From Gammaproteobacteria bacterium (GTDB lineage Bacteria; Pseudomonadota; Gammaproteobacteria; SZUA-152): a stretch of DNA of 64,000 nt. Numbering within the stretch: position 1 is the stretch's first letter; every line of letters begins with the position of its first letter. Shown in pieces: positions 23,142-33,651 of the stretch. Where the stretch lies: assembly GCA_013152545.1 (NCBI GenBank), contig JAADGF010000009.1:62001-126000 (forward strand), written 5' to 3'. Below the pieces are notes generated by a model, which ran no database searches, was not told the DNA's origin, and saw only the letters and a program-made list of their open reading frames with translations. Made by a program: the position numbers and the translations under genes.

Positions 23142-23569
23142 GCATCATCTCACTAATGGCAATTAGGTATGTTCTAAGGATGTATGTTTGTTGTTGGCGG
23201 CTCTTCCAGACCTGGAAACCGTCTATTACAATCAATGTTATTCAAAATAAACTTGTAACTACTCGCGTCGTTTTTAACACCGTTTTTTCAATGCAGTAAT
23301 CGGACAAACCAACGGTAAACTGAACAGTTACAAGGATTAGTAGTCACTACTAGTAGCCACAACAATTTTAGCCTAAAACTGAAGCCAAAACCCTAAACGC
23401 CACGGGCAACACCATAAACGTTCCACACCGAATCACAACAAATACGTTTCAGCCTCGCGGCTCATACAATGTTACGAATCATTACTGTCGCTATCGGTGT
23501 GGCGTTCAAATTTTGGCGGTCATTAACAATTATTTGACAACCAAACACTTTTATTTATTTTCGTCGCTA
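23142..23569. other. Intergenic region, 428 bases
   Basis: Between rubrerythrin and the Fe-S protein gene, both minus. I see no gene and no clear regulatory site. ACCCTAAACGCCACGGG near 23390 resembles the MITE-like end only weakly. The length of the gap means the Fe-S gene may have its own promoter. Confidence 0.4.
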
Positions 23570-23989
23570 TTAGCTATCTAACGTATCCAATGCTTTCTGG
23601 AAACGATTGGCATGTGAGCGTTCCGCCTTAGCCAATGTTTCAAACCAGTCAGCAATTTCATCAAAACCTTCATCACGAGCTGATTTTGCCATACCGGGAT
23701 ACATATCAGTGTATTCGTGAGTTTCACCAGCAATCGCGGCTTTCAGATTATTGCCCGTACTGCCAATGGGTAGACCGGTTGCTGGGTCCCCCACCTGTTC
23801 TAAATACTCTAAATGTCCATGTGCATGGCCTGTTTCACCTTCTGCTGTGGAACGAAAAACAGTGGCTACGTCATTGTAACCTTCCACGTCGGCCTTCGCC
23901 GCGAAATAGAGGTAACGTCGGTTAGCTTGTGATTCTCCAGCAAAAGCGTCTTTTAAATTATTTTCAGTTTTACTACCTTTAAGTTCCAT
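23570..23989 (-). CDS. Rubrerythrin without rubredoxin domain
   Basis: 139-residue four-helix di-iron protein expected to reduce hydrogen peroxide. Ligand motifs are visible in order: [35 protein letters not shown] and [11 protein letters not shown], each supplying Glu and His to the di-iron site. The C-terminal rubredoxin domain of classical rubrerythrin is absent, which is normal for this subgroup. An upstream in-frame ATG exists (24025), but GGAGGA lies just before the Met of [10 protein letters not shown], so 23989 is chosen. First gene of the rubrerythrin, Fe-S protein, DUF3501 set. Confidence 0.93.
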   Translation of the reverse strand: MELKGSKTENNLKDAFAGESQANRRYLYFAAKADVEGYNDVATVFRSTAEGETGHAHGHLEYLEQVGDPATGLPIGSTGNNLKAAIAGETHEYTDMYPGMAKSARDEGFDEIADWFETLAKAERSHANRFQKALDTLDS

Positions 23990-24109
23990 ATTTTCCTCCA
24001 TACACTTACTTTTGAGATTAAGCAAAATAGCTATTTATTAAATTGGTATCAATCTACGGTGGCTTCCGTAGCTAGTTGGACTATAAATGATACTTGTGAA
24101 TTTGTCTGC

Positions 24110-24137
24110 ATTAAATTCAATACCTTATTAAAGTCAA
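24110..24137 (-). promoter_or_regulatory. Possible sigma-70 promoter of rubrerythrin
   Basis: On the minus strand TTGACT is followed after 16 bases by TTTAAT, about 120 bases upstream of the rubrerythrin start. Judged by eye only in AT-rich DNA. Confidence 0.3.
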
Positions 24138-24378
24138 GCTAGAATATTATGCCTTCATTACGCACTATTATAATGCCACTGGCTTAACGTTAAATCCAGT
24201 TTAGACTGAGTCTAAAGTAGTAACTTTAACAGCATAAACAGAATTGTCAATAATACCAATAAATCTTCATGACATTTTTCACACTGCAATTTGACGATAG
24301 TAGCAATGTGAGTTACCGTTATTCGCTTTTGCGGTTATTCTCCACATCCAATGGAGAAATCGGCTGCGCGTAACCTTT

Positions 24379-24400
24379 AATCAATAATGAATCAATAATG
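24379..24400. repeat. Perfect tandem duplication, 2 x 11 bp
   Basis: AATCAATAATG twice in a row upstream of xseB, followed by the first bases of a third unit. Confidence 0.8.
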
Positions 24401-24696
24401 AATATAGACCCTAATTAATATAGACGACAAAAAATCACTATAAAAACAAGGGAAATACTTTAAACGATTCATGGCTTTTATAACGACGTCCATACTCTGA
24501 TCATGATCGCCTGAAGTTCCGACAACCCTTTTCGATTTTGTTTGGCTGACTGATATACCGCAGCCATATGCTTTTAACCATTAACAAACCTTGCTGCATT
24601 TTTATCCTGTTAAGTGTGAGGCCTGGCCAATGAGTGAATGACCATACACAAAACATGACAAAACCACCGTCAGCATAAACATATAACGACCAAATT

Positions 24697-24933
24697 ATGG
24701 CAAAAAAAACCAAAAAATCTGAAAATTTTGAAAGCGCTGTCACCGAATTAGAATTACTGGTGACAGAAATGGAGCAAGGTGAAATTAGCCTTGAAGATTC
24801 CTTAAAGAAATTTGAACGGGGCATCGAATTAACCCGTAGCTGCCAAAAAGCACTTGAGGAAGCCGAGCAAAAAGTACAAATGCTGGTTGAGGTCAATGGT
24901 AAAGATAAAATAGAGGATTATAAAGAGTCCTGA
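24697..24933 (+). CDS. xseB: Exodeoxyribonuclease VII small subunit
   Basis: 78-residue helical subunit that assembles along the large subunit XseA to form a single-strand DNA exonuclease. The sequence FESAVTELELLVTEMEQGEISLEDSLKKFERGIELTRSCQKALEEAEQKV is the family signature. Complete and of usual size. As in Pseudomonas and relatives it precedes ispA and dxs; xseA is not in the window. Confidence 0.96.
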   Translation: MAKKTKKSENFESAVTELELLVTEMEQGEISLEDSLKKFERGIELTRSCQKALEEAEQKVQMLVEVNGKDKIEDYKES

Positions 24934-25060
24934 CCAGGCAAAAGCACTTTGGTAATTACATACCGTTAAAAAAACAGTATACGGCTCCCCGACTGTCGCG
25001 CTAAAACCTACTAAACCAGTGGTTTAATGCATTCAATTTTATAATTCACAGGAAAACCCA

Positions 25061-25951
25061 GTGTCGTTCACCCATTTTCTACAAATTTGCCAACAACGTG
25101 TTGAAAAATCACTTTCTTTTTGGTTGCCCGAGCCAAACATCATTCCTAACAAACTACATGAAGCAATGCGTTATGCCTGCCTGGATGGCGGCAAACGCAT
25201 TCGTCCCGCATTGACTTATGCCACGGGTCAGGCACTGGGTATTCCTGTCGAAAAATTAGACGGGCCAGCCTGTGCATTGGAATTGATTCACGCCTATTCA
25301 TTGGTACACGACGATTTACCTGCGATGGATAATGATACCCTGCGTCGCGGCAAACCCACCTGTCACATACGGTATGGTGAGGCTACCGCAATACTGGCGG
25401 GAGACGCCCTGCAATCCATGGCCTTTCATATTCTCGCTCACGATAGCAACATGACGAATAATCCGGTCCGGCGATTAGAAATGGTGAACGTACTTGCTCA
25501 GGCCAGCGGCTCCCGCGGTATGGCAGGTGGCCAGGCGATTGACTTGGCATCCGTCGGTAAAGCACTCAACCTCGCTGAACTGGAAAATATGCATGTCCAT
25601 AAAACCGGCGCGCTTATTCGCGCCAGCGTTCGGCTGGGCATCATTAGTCAATCGTTAGCAGAACCGTCAATCGTTGAAAACCTGGATCATTACGCTAAAT
25701 GTATCGGTCTGGCATTTCAGATTCAGGACGACATTCTCGACGTGGAAGGCGATACTGAGGCATTAGGTAAATTGCAAGGTGCCGATATAGCACGCAATAA
25801 ACCCACCTACCCAAGCCTCATTGGGTTAAAAAAATCTAAAATCATGGCCCAGGACCTGATTGAGCAAGCGTTAGGCAGTGTTAATATGTTAGGGGAACGC
25901 GCCAACCCACTACGCTGGATTGCTGGATATATCATTGATCGGCAAAACTGA
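25061..25951 (+). CDS. ispA: Farnesyl diphosphate synthase
   Basis: Condenses dimethylallyl or geranyl diphosphate with isopentenyl diphosphate to form C15 farnesyl diphosphate, precursor of quinone side chains and undecaprenyl phosphate. 296 residues. First Asp-rich motif HDDLPAMDNDTLRRGKPT near residue 88, second QIQDDILDVEGD near residue 225, and the typical YACLDGGKRIRPAL near residue 40. GTG start at 25061, preceded by CACAGGAAAACC. Sits between xseB and dxs in the common operon order. Confidence 0.96.
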   Translation: MSFTHFLQICQQRVEKSLSFWLPEPNIIPNKLHEAMRYACLDGGKRIRPALTYATGQALGIPVEKLDGPACALELIHAYSLVHDDLPAMDNDTLRRGKPTCHIRYGEATAILAGDALQSMAFHILAHDSNMTNNPVRRLEMVNVLAQASGSRGMAGGQAIDLASVGKALNLAELENMHVHKTGALIRASVRLGIISQSLAEPSIVENLDHYAKCIGLAFQIQDDILDVEGDTEALGKLQGADIARNKPTYPSLIGLKKSKIMAQDLIEQALGSVNMLGERANPLRWIAGYIIDRQN

Positions 25952-25982
25952 TATACTACACGGCTATTTCTTGCACAGTAGT

Positions 25983-26006
25983 ATGCGCAATAACATGCGC
26001 AATAAC
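25983..26006. repeat. Perfect tandem duplication, 2 x 12 bp
   Basis: ATGCGCAATAAC twice in a row in the 271-base gap between ispA and dxs. Confidence 0.85.
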
Positions 26007-26222
26007 ATCGGCGGCATCCCAACAAAATTGATAACGCACTACTTTCATTAATGGGTTACTACTTTGCAGGCGTATTATTACCACGTAAACAGTCCATTAT
26101 CGAAATAAATTACGGGAATAATTAAGTATCACTCGGCCAAAAAAATCTATTATTTCGATGCGCTCGACCATTGCAATCGAAGCAAACGCAACCGGCGCTG
26201 AAGCGCAGATTGATTTAATGAC

Positions 26223-28148
26223 ATGACACATTCAGATACTACAAAACCAAGCACATTTGCACTGCTGGAGAAAGTCAATTCCCCTGACGATGTTCGCTGC
26301 CTTGATAAAACACAATTACAAAACCTTGCGGATGAACTACGTCGGTTTCTGATTCAATCAGTTAGTCAGACCGGCGGCCATTTAGCGGCAGGACTGGGCA
26401 CTGTGGAGCTCACTATCGCATTGCATTTTGTGTTTGACACACCCGTTGATCGCTTGGTGTGGGATGTTGGCCACCAGAGCTATCCCCATAAAATAATAAC
26501 AGGGCGTCGCCAGCAAATGGCCACCATGCGACAAAAAGATGGCTTAAAAGGTTTCCCCAGCCGTAGCGAAAGTCCCTACGATACATTTGGTGTGGGACAC
26601 TCCAGCACCTCTATCAGTGCGGCCTTAGGGATGGCCATTGCAGCAAAACAGGAAGGCAAACAACGCAAGGTGGTGGCAATTATTGGTGATGGCGCAATGA
26701 CCGCAGGCATGGCTTTTGAAGCTTTGAATCATGCGGGTGTGCTGGATTCAAACCTGTTAGTCATTCTCAATGATAACGACATGTCGATCTCCCCCAACGT
26801 GGGTGGTTTATCCAATTACTTGGCCAAAATGTTATCGGGTAAATTATATTCGAGTGTACGCGAAGGCAGCAAAAAGGTGCTGGGTAAAATGCCAAGTGTT
26901 TGGGCCTTGGCACAACGAGCTGAAGAACATGTTAAAGGCATGGTGATTCCCGGCACATTATTTGAAGAACTCGGGTTCAATTATATTGGCCCTATTGATG
27001 GCCATGATTTAGACACGCTGGTGACCACACTGCAAAATTTAAAATCATTGGATGGACCTCAGTTTTTGCATGTGGTCACTAAAAAAGGCAAAGGCTTTGC
27101 TCCCGCAGAGGATAATCCCTGCATCTACCACGGTGTATCATCATTTGACCCTGATACCGGGCAGATGCACTCAGCATCTACCCCCCCAAAAACCGCCGGC
27201 CCAACTTATACCCAGGTATTTAGTGCATGGATATGTGACATGGCAACAAAAGACTCACGCTTGGTAGGCATCACCCCCGCGATGCGTGAGGGATCAGGCT
27301 TAGTGAAATTTTCCGAACATTTTCCCGACCGCTACTTTGACGTGGGCATTGCAGAACAGCACAGCGTCACCCTTGCTGCGGGAATGGCCTGCGAAGGCCT
27401 CAAACCGGTTGTCGCTATCTATTCCACATTTTTACAACGAGCATATGACCAGTTTATCCATGATGTTGCAATTCAAAACTTACCGGTGTTATTTGCCATC
27501 GACCGAGCCGGCCTGGTAGGCCCTGATGGTCCTACGCATGCGGGTAGCTTTGATTTCAGTTACCTGCGCTGCATTCCCAATATCGTCATCATGGCCCCTG
27601 CCGACGAAAACGAGTGCCGACAAATGCTTTACACGGGCTTCCAACTCGACGGCCCCAGTGCGATACGTTACCCGCGCGGTACCGGTCCCGGCGTGCTTGT
27701 TAATGCAACGATGCAGGCATTACCAATTGGAAAAGGAGAGCCCATTATCGAGGGCAAAGAAATTGCCCTGCTGGCTTTTGGCAGTATGGTGCAACCGGCT
27801 ATCGAGGCTGGGCAGCAACTTGGGGCAACCGTTATCAACATGCGCTACGTTAAACCAATCGACGAAGATTTAATTCTTAAGTTGCTTGCAAATCATAAAT
27901 ATATTGTCACTGTTGAAGAAAACGCGATACAAGGGGGTGCGGGAAGTGCCGTTAACGAATGCCTCATGGCACACAATATTATTGTAACAACATTAAATCT
28001 AGGAATACCTGACCAATTTATCGAACAAGGCAGCCGCGAAGAATGTTTAGCCGCCTGTGGTTTAACCACAGAGGGCATCATTCAGGCTGTTAAACATTTT
28101 TTAGCCAGTAAAACTTGCTATCAACCGCAAAATACCTTAGCATTTTAG
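26223..28148 (+). CDS. dxs: 1-deoxy-D-xylulose-5-phosphate synthase
   Basis: Thiamine-diphosphate enzyme that joins pyruvate and glyceraldehyde 3-phosphate in the first step of the MEP isoprenoid pathway. 641 residues. [17 protein letters not shown] and the ThDP/Mg motif [18 protein letters not shown] are in the N-terminal domain; the pyrimidine-domain [15 protein letters not shown] is near residue 430. The 271-base gap after ispA may hold a promoter. Together with ispG at the right edge it shows the organism makes isoprenoids by the MEP route. Confidence 0.97.
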   Translation: MTHSDTTKPSTFALLEKVNSPDDVRCLDKTQLQNLADELRRFLIQSVSQTGGHLAAGLGTVELTIALHFVFDTPVDRLVWDVGHQSYPHKIITGRRQQMATMRQKDGLKGFPSRSESPYDTFGVGHSSTSISAALGMAIAAKQEGKQRKVVAIIGDGAMTAGMAFEALNHAGVLDSNLLVILNDNDMSISPNVGGLSNYLAKMLSGKLYSSVREGSKKVLGKMPSVWALAQRAEEHVKGMVIPGTLFEELGFNYIGPIDGHDLDTLVTTLQNLKSLDGPQFLHVVTKKGKGFAPAEDNPCIYHGVSSFDPDTGQMHSASTPPKTAGPTYTQVFSAWICDMATKDSRLVGITPAMREGSGLVKFSEHFPDRYFDVGIAEQHSVTLAAGMACEGLKPVVAIYSTFLQRAYDQFIHDVAIQNLPVLFAIDRAGLVGPDGPTHAGSFDFSYLRCIPNIVIMAPADENECRQMLYTGFQLDGPSAIRYPRGTGPGVLVNATMQALPIGKGEPIIEGKEIALLAFGSMVQPAIEAGQQLGATVINMRYVKPIDEDLILKLLANHKYIVTVEENAIQGGAGSAVNECLMAHNIIVTTLNLGIPDQFIEQGSREECLAACGLTTEGIIQAVKHFLASKTCYQPQNTLAF

Positions 28149-28155
28149 TCAACAA

Positions 28156-28554
28156 ATGACCGCTTCTTATAAATTAAAAATAGTCACCGATTTTGCCGCT
28201 GCACATACCCTTAGGAGCTACCCGGGTAATTGCAGTCGTATGCATGGTCACAATTGGAAGGTTGAAGTCAGCGTAGTTGCTAGTCATCTAAATGATGTTG
28301 GTATGGCAATTGATTTTAAAGAGATCAAACGCGCCACCAAAACCATCACAAACGAACTGGATCATCGCTACCTGAACGACATCAAACCATTTGACCTTGA
28401 AAACCCAACAGCAGAAAATATTGCTGCATTTATCTATCGAGGCGTTTCTGAGATAATAACCAATAATCCTGCAAACCAGGGGCGCGTCGCCGTCGTTGCT
28501 GTCACACTTTGGGAAACAGAGCGTGCTTGTGTAACCTACAGCGAACAACAATAA
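28156..28554 (+). CDS. queD: 6-carboxytetrahydropterin synthase / PTPS family protein
   Basis: 132 residues of the 6-pyruvoyl-tetrahydropterin synthase fold. Zinc is expected to be bound by the His of AAHTL and by the two His of HGH in NCSRMHGHNW. The catalytic Cys in CxxxHGH is the QueD-type pattern, pointing to 6-carboxy-5,6,7,8-tetrahydropterin synthesis for queuosine rather than biopterin synthesis. DFKEIKRATKTI and LDHRYLND are further family motifs. It begins 8 bases after dxs and is followed by folE2, which supplies its substrate dihydroneopterin triphosphate. Activity as a true PTPS cannot be excluded. Confidence 0.88.
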   Translation: MTASYKLKIVTDFAAAHTLRSYPGNCSRMHGHNWKVEVSVVASHLNDVGMAIDFKEIKRATKTITNELDHRYLNDIKPFDLENPTAENIAAFIYRGVSEIITNNPANQGRVAVVAVTLWETERACVTYSEQQ

Positions 28555-28622
28555 CGAACAACAACGAATAAACAAGCCTAACCGCGTCCTTTCACTAGCC
28601 GTACATTCTGGAAATATTCATC

Positions 28623-29426
28623 ATGTCAAAAACTACAAATTCACGGATAGCCGATGTACAAAATAGTGCAGATACACGCGAAATACCAATTAACAAGGTC
28701 GGAATAAAAGATATTAGGCACCCCATTCGAGTGCGTGATCGTAGTGGTGGAGAACAACATACCATTGCCAGCTTTAACATGTATGTGAATTTGCCTCATA
28801 ATTTCAAAGGTACACATATGTCACGTTTTGTAGAAATTCTCAACCAATATGAACGGGAAATTTCTGTCAAGTCATTTAAGGAAATTTTGATGGAGATGGT
28901 GAAGCGCCTCGAAGCTGAAGCCGGCCATGTCGAAATGGCATTTCCTTACTTTGTTAACAAAACAGCACCAGTGTCTAATGTAGCAAGCCTGATGGATTAC
29001 GATGTCACCTTTTATGGCGAAGTTAAAGACGGCAAACACGATACCATTCTGAAAGTGCTGGTGCCCGTAACCAGCCTTTGCCCCTGCTCGAAGAAAATTT
29101 CCGAGTATGGAGCCCACAACCAACGCTCACATGTCACCATCACGATTCGAACCAATAAATTTGTCTGGATCGAAGATATTATTGATATCGTTGAAAAAAC
29201 TGCCTCCTGTGAGCTATATGGCCTGCTTAAGCGCCCGGATGAAAAATTTGTCACAGAACGCGCCTACGATAACCCTAAGTTTGTTGAGGATATGGTGCGG
29301 GATATCGCTGTAAAGCTTAACAACGACCCACGCATCAGCGGTTATATCGTGGAATCTGAAAACTTCGAATCAATTCATAACCATTCAGCTTACGCGCTCA
29401 TCGAAAAAAACATCCCTAACCGCTAA
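28623..29426 (+). CDS. folE2: GTP cyclohydrolase I type IB
   Basis: Converts GTP to 7,8-dihydroneopterin triphosphate, the entry to folate and queuosine precursors, and unlike FolE does not require zinc specifically. 267 residues. The signature [23 protein letters not shown] near residue 145, with the catalytic Cys and His, identifies the type IB family; the N-terminal [33 protein letters not shown] is also typical. Follows queD by 68 bases on the same strand, which fits a shared pathway. Confidence 0.96.
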   Translation: MSKTTNSRIADVQNSADTREIPINKVGIKDIRHPIRVRDRSGGEQHTIASFNMYVNLPHNFKGTHMSRFVEILNQYEREISVKSFKEILMEMVKRLEAEAGHVEMAFPYFVNKTAPVSNVASLMDYDVTFYGEVKDGKHDTILKVLVPVTSLCPCSKKISEYGAHNQRSHVTITIRTNKFVWIEDIIDIVEKTASCELYGLLKRPDEKFVTERAYDNPKFVEDMVRDIAVKLNNDPRISGYIVESENFESIHNHSAYALIEKNIPNR

Positions 29427-29694
29427 ATCCAGCCTAAGAGGGATGTTGCGACGAAGCAAGTTGACATCGAAAAAACGATCGTCTTATTGTCGCCGACTTA
29501 ATTTTTCATCCCTGGAAAACCAATTCGCTGAAAACAATGAGAATCAAGATAATACAGTATATTTAAAATATCAGGCTGAAGCATCACGATCCGGTTGCGT
29601 TTCAACAAATAAAGTGAATCGTTGAATTTTATTCCGCCCCCCCCCTCTCTATCTCCTCCCCCATAAAACTATAGAAGCCATCGAATAAGGGACA

Positions 29695-29720
29695 CGATGC
29701 AGACAACCGATGCAGACAAC
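29695..29720. repeat. Perfect tandem duplication, 2 x 13 bp
   Basis: CGATGCAGACAAC twice in a row between folE2 and the cyclase gene. Confidence 0.85.
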
Positions 29721-29806
29721 ATAAATTAATTGCGTTAACCAATACAACGAAGCAATGTCATTCACAGCAATAGAACAACAATAACTTGTTGGCGTAAAAA
29801 TAGAGA

Positions 29807-29843
29807 ATTACTCAAAAAAAGAGTAATAATTCGGTCTTTTTTT
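29807..29843 (+). terminator. Possible weak terminator
   Basis: Stem ATTACTC / GAGTAAT with a seven-A loop, then TCTTTTTTTAC eight bases later. The stem is AT-rich and the T-run is displaced, so termination is uncertain. It lies 380 bases past folE2. Confidence 0.3.
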
Positions 29844-30024
29844 ACAATACAACCACGGGTGTTTTACGTACCATGCAGTATACAAAAAATTTTGCTAGAT
29901 AATAAGCAGCCATTAAGGTATACATGCCTTCTAGGCAAATAAAAAAGAATGTAAAATATACCTGCCTGGAAGATCAACATTTTCGTCTTTACTTTTTTCG
30001 TCGGTAATATAGCCAGCAATCACG

Positions 30025-30062
30025 TATTTACCAGCATTTATTGCAATAAATGCTGGTAAATA
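30025..30062. repeat. 38-bp perfect palindrome
   Basis: The left arm TATTTACCAGCATTTATTG is followed without a spacer by its exact reverse complement. It ends 64 bases before the cyclase/ATPase start codon, so it could be an operator, an attenuating hairpin in the mRNA leader, or a cruciform. Confidence 0.85.
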
Positions 30063-30126
30063 AGCTGCCATAACGGGCTCCATTATCAATTAAAAGTCAA
30101 TAAATCAAATTTTAGGTGAATATGCC

Positions 30127-33100
30127 ATGCACTGTGATAGTTGCGGATTCGAAAATCCTGATGGTATGAAATTTTGTGGTCAGTGCGCATCCGCACTGAT
30201 ACCAGTTTGTTCAAACTGTCAATTTGAGAATCCCCGCGATTTTAAGTTTTGCGGTAGTTGTGGCACACCACTATCGTTGTCAACGATTAGTCCCAAGACA
30301 ACGACGCTGACAACAACCCCTCCTGGTCAGGATACCTCCACAGAAACCAATGCCCCCGTATCCCACCACTATGCTGAACGCCGCCAACTTACTGTGATGT
30401 TCTGTGATCTTGTGGGTTCAACCGCTTTATCGGAACATGTGGACCCCGAAGATTTACGCGATATTATCGGCGAGTACCGAAATATTTGTCATGCGGTGGT
30501 TAAAAAATATAACGGACATATCGCACAATATCTCGGCGATGGTGTCCTGACTTATTTTGGCTACCCTATCGCAAATGAACACGATGCTATACGCGCAGTA
30601 CAAACGGGACTCGAACTGGTTCGAAACATGTTATTGTTGAGCGAACGCCTGTCCATTGAAAGCAACATTAAACTCTCCGTGCGCGTGGGCATTCACACCG
30701 GGCTTGTGGTGATCGGCGGCATGGACAACGATGAAAGACAATCCCTTGCCCTGGGTACGACACCAAATATCGCCGCGCGCCTACAGGATCTCGCAACACC
30801 CAACACCGTTGTGATCAGCGAGGCCACGTTACGCCTGGTACAACCGAAATTTATTTGTACCCCACTTGGTTTTCACCCGCTGAAAGGTCTCTCCTATCCG
30901 GTTGATCTCTACCAGGTTGATGCCACCAGTGAATCACATAACCAGCAATATCAGTTAAACACGGCTAAGCAAACACCAATGATTGGTCGGGAACAGGAAT
31001 CCGCATTGATTCTGGACAGACTGATGCAAGCCACTAATGCCGAAGGACAAGTGGTGTTATTGAGTGGGGAAGCTGGCATTGGAAAATCCCGGCTCGCGCA
31101 ATTTCTGCGCGAAAATGTTTCCCAAGAATCCAGTGCACTATTTGAGTTTTGGGGGTCACCTTACCATAAAAACAGTTTTTTACACTGCGTGTTAACCGTT
31201 TTACATCGCATCCTTGCTCTGGATAAATGCGAATCTGATGAAGAAAAAATAAAAGTACTGGAATCACCACTCAAAGCCTTTGGCATCCCGCTGAGCGAAA
31301 CAGTACCGTTACTGGCAGAGTTGCTGTCGATTTCATTGCCCGAAGGGGCTTTCCCCTTGTTGCAATATACGCCGCAACAACGTAAGCAGAAAACCCTGGA
31401 AGCACTATTAGGACTGGTGCTAGGTATGGCTTCACAGCAAATGGTTGTCATTATTGTGGAGGATTTGCATTGGATCGACCCTACCACCATTGAATTATTA
31501 GGCATGTTAATCGATCAGGCGCCGACTTACAGCATCTTTGGATTATTCACCTACCGGCTAGAATTCACGCCGCCCTGGGCGCTACGTTCGCACCTGACAC
31601 AAATCTCGATAAACCGTCTGACACGTAAACAATCTGGGCGTATGGTGAAATGGGTTGCCAATAATAAAGAATTGCCCGGACCAATTTTCAACGACATTAT
31701 CAACAAAACCGACGGCACACCATTTTTTGTGGAAGAACTTACAAAAATGGTGATTGAATCAGACTCTTTGAGAGAAACGCCGCAGCGTTTCGAACTGGCC
31801 GCACCGCTCTCTACCCTTGCAATCCCTTCCACCTTGCAGGACTCATTAATGGCGAGACTGGATCGACTCGGGCCTGGTAAAGAAATCGCCCAATTGAGCG
31901 CGACATTAGGACGTGAGTTTGCCCACACCGTACTGCGAGCAGTCGCTTCCGGTTTATACAAAAATCTAGACACACGATTAGCGGGTTTGGTTTGTCACGA
32001 ACTGCTCTATCAACGCGGCATACCGCCGCAAGCATCTTATACTTTTCGCCATGCCCTGGTTCATGAGGTCGCTTATCAATCGCTGCTGAAAAAAACACGC
32101 CAAAAATACCATCGTAAAATCGCATCAGTGCTAAGCACTCAATTTCCAGAAAAAATAGCAGACAACCCAGAAATTATGGCGCACCATTGCACAGAGGCTG
32201 GCGATTATCTCAACGCAACACAATTTTGGTTACGCGCTGGCCGCATGGCCATGCAACGTTTGGCCAGCCTTGATGCAATCGCTCACTTGCTCAATGGCCT
32301 GAAAGCCCTTGATCATATCGAAGACTGCCAGGAAAAATCTGAGCTGGAGCTTCCAATACAAGCAAGCCTAGGGCTTGTATACATGCTAATAAAAGGTTAT
32401 TCAGCCAAGGAAGTGGAAGAGGCGTATGCCCGAGCTTACGAGCTTTGCCGAAAAATTGATAATACCACTAATATTTTCCCTATTCTTTGCGGCTTATGGG
32501 AATTCTATTTAGTACGCGGCAACCTGGGAACCATCAGAGAATTAGCCATCCAAATACAGGATATCGCACAGAATACACAAAATGACAAATACACCCTGGA
32601 AGCGAATCGTGCCATTGGTGCAACGGAGTTCTGGTGCGGAAATGTAACCGAAGCCTACAAATATTTACAACGGGGGCTCGACACCAAGATGCCGCCACCG
32701 ACAAACCGGGATTCAAATGCCATTTATGGCCAAGACACCGAAGTGGCGATCCTGGGAACCATTGCCTGTGTCTATTGGCAACTGGGACAGCCTGACGAGG
32801 CAGTAAAGAGAATTAACCAATCATTAGCATTAGCGATCAAATTAAAACACCCATTCAGCGTCGCATACGCCACCTATTTCGAAGCCATTATACACCAGCT
32901 TCGGGGAGACCGCGAAAAAACCGAAAAATCAGCCCATCGTGTTATAGAGTTGTGTAAAAAATATGACTTTTCCTTCTGGCTTGACACTAGCCATATGTTA
33001 TTGGCATGGGCCCAGTTAACTAAAACCGGTAACAAACGTCATATTGCCGACTACGAACAAACATTAGACAATTATTGCAATGCAGGAAACAAGCTGGCGC

Positions 33101-33582
33101 TAACCTTTTTTCAAACCCTGCTAACCCGCATGCACATTCAAGTAAAAGACTTTACATCGGCATCCAACATCATCGACGAAGCCATTAGCGAACTGGAGCA
33201 ACATAAGGAACACTTTTTTAAAGCAGAAATATACCGTTTAAAAGCAGTGATTCTCAGCGAACACTACAACGCCAGTTGTAACAATAATTCTGCCGATAAA
33301 AACAACACAGCCATTAATGAAATCAAAAGCTGGTTTATTAAAACGATCAAATTTACTCAACAGCAAAATACACTATCCCTGGAGCTACGAACCACCACGA
33401 GCTATTGTAAATTTCTACAAGAACAAAAACAGTATGATAAAGCCCACGCCCTGTTAGGCAATATTGTCAATAGCATAAAAGAAGGACTTGCCGCTAACGA
33501 TTGGCTGGTGGCAGACAGCTTACTCACCGAATTAATGATACAGCGGCAGCAGCAAACACAGCAACCCGACAACTTGAAGTAA
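30127..33582 (+). CDS. Zinc-ribbon, class III cyclase, ATPase and TPR signalling protein
   Basis: 1151 residues with no export signal. Two zinc ribbons (Cys3, 6, 17, 20 and Cys28, 31, 42, 45) are followed by a class III adenylate/guanylate cyclase domain at about 85-260, with metal-binding Asp94 in FCDLVGST and Asp138 in YLGDGV. A STAND-type ATPase with P-loop GEAGIGKS near residue 315 and Walker B VIIVEDLHWID near residue 441 comes next, then a long helical TPR region from about 680 to the end. This layout is a known but poorly characterised bacterial family; cyclic AMP is the likely product, though substrate-selecting residues were not checked. No partner gene adjoins it; the HDOD gene is convergent. 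Confidence 0.88.
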   Translation: MHCDSCGFENPDGMKFCGQCASALIPVCSNCQFENPRDFKFCGSCGTPLSLSTISPKTTTLTTTPPGQDTSTETNAPVSHHYAERRQLTVMFCDLVGSTALSEHVDPEDLRDIIGEYRNICHAVVKKYNGHIAQYLGDGVLTYFGYPIANEHDAIRAVQTGLELVRNMLLLSERLSIESNIKLSVRVGIHTGLVVIGGMDNDERQSLALGTTPNIAARLQDLATPNTVVISEATLRLVQPKFICTPLGFHPLKGLSYPVDLYQVDATSESHNQQYQLNTAKQTPMIGREQESALILDRLMQATNAEGQVVLLSGEAGIGKSRLAQFLRENVSQESSALFEFWGSPYHKNSFLHCVLTVLHRILALDKCESDEEKIKVLESPLKAFGIPLSETVPLLAELLSISLPEGAFPLLQYTPQQRKQKTLEALLGLVLGMASQQMVVIIVEDLHWIDPTTIELLGMLIDQAPTYSIFGLFTYRLEFTPPWALRSHLTQISINRLTRKQSGRMVKWVANNKELPGPIFNDIINKTDGTPFFVEELTKMVIESDSLRETPQRFELAAPLSTLAIPSTLQDSLMARLDRLGPGKEIAQLSATLGREFAHTVLRAVASGLYKNLDTRLAGLVCHELLYQRGIPPQASYTFRHALVHEVAYQSLLKKTRQKYHRKIASVLSTQFPEKIADNPEIMAHHCTEAGDYLNATQFWLRAGRMAMQRLASLDAIAHLLNGLKALDHIEDCQEKSELELPIQASLGLVYMLIKGYSAKEVEEAYARAYELCRKIDNTTNIFPILCGLWEFYLVRGNLGTIRELAIQIQDIAQNTQNDKYTLEANRAIGATEFWCGNVTEAYKYLQRGLDTKMPPPTNRDSNAIYGQDTEVAILGTIACVYWQLGQPDEAVKRINQSLALAIKLKHPFSVAYATYFEAIIHQLRGDREKTEKSAHRVIELCKKYDFSFWLDTSHMLLAWAQLTKTGNKRHIADYEQTLDNYCNAGNKLALTFFQTLLTRMHIQVKDFTSASNIIDEAISELEQHKEHFFKAEIYRLKAVILSEHYNASCNNNSADKNNTAINEIKSWFIKTIKFTQQQNTLSLELRTTTSYCKFLQEQKQYDKAHALLGNIVNSIKEGLAANDWLVADSLLTELMIQRQQQTQQPDNLK

Positions 33583-33651
33583 GACTCAATGCCCCAAATG
33601 TTGCCACCAGGCTAACGAAGGCAGAACAACTTAATGCTTTACAAAATAACC

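Larger units (their letters stand above)
23990..24696. other. Intergenic region, 707 bases, divergent
   Basis: Separates rubrerythrin (minus) from xseB (plus). Contains a hairpin CTACGG-loop-CCGTAG at 24054-24071, a possible rubrerythrin promoter at 24110-24137, and an 11-bp tandem duplication at 24379-24400. No gene is seen. Confidence 0.5.
29427..30126. other. Intergenic region, 700 bases, with C-tract and palindrome
   Basis: Contains a run of nine C at 29637-29645, an exact 13-bp tandem duplication at 29695-29720, a terminator-like hairpin at 29807-29843 and a 38-bp perfect palindrome at 30025-30062. No gene is convincing. Confidence 0.6.

Noticed and set aside
29443-29625. 60-codon plus-strand open frame after folE2
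   Set aside because: Low complexity, no domain and no clear ribosome-binding site.
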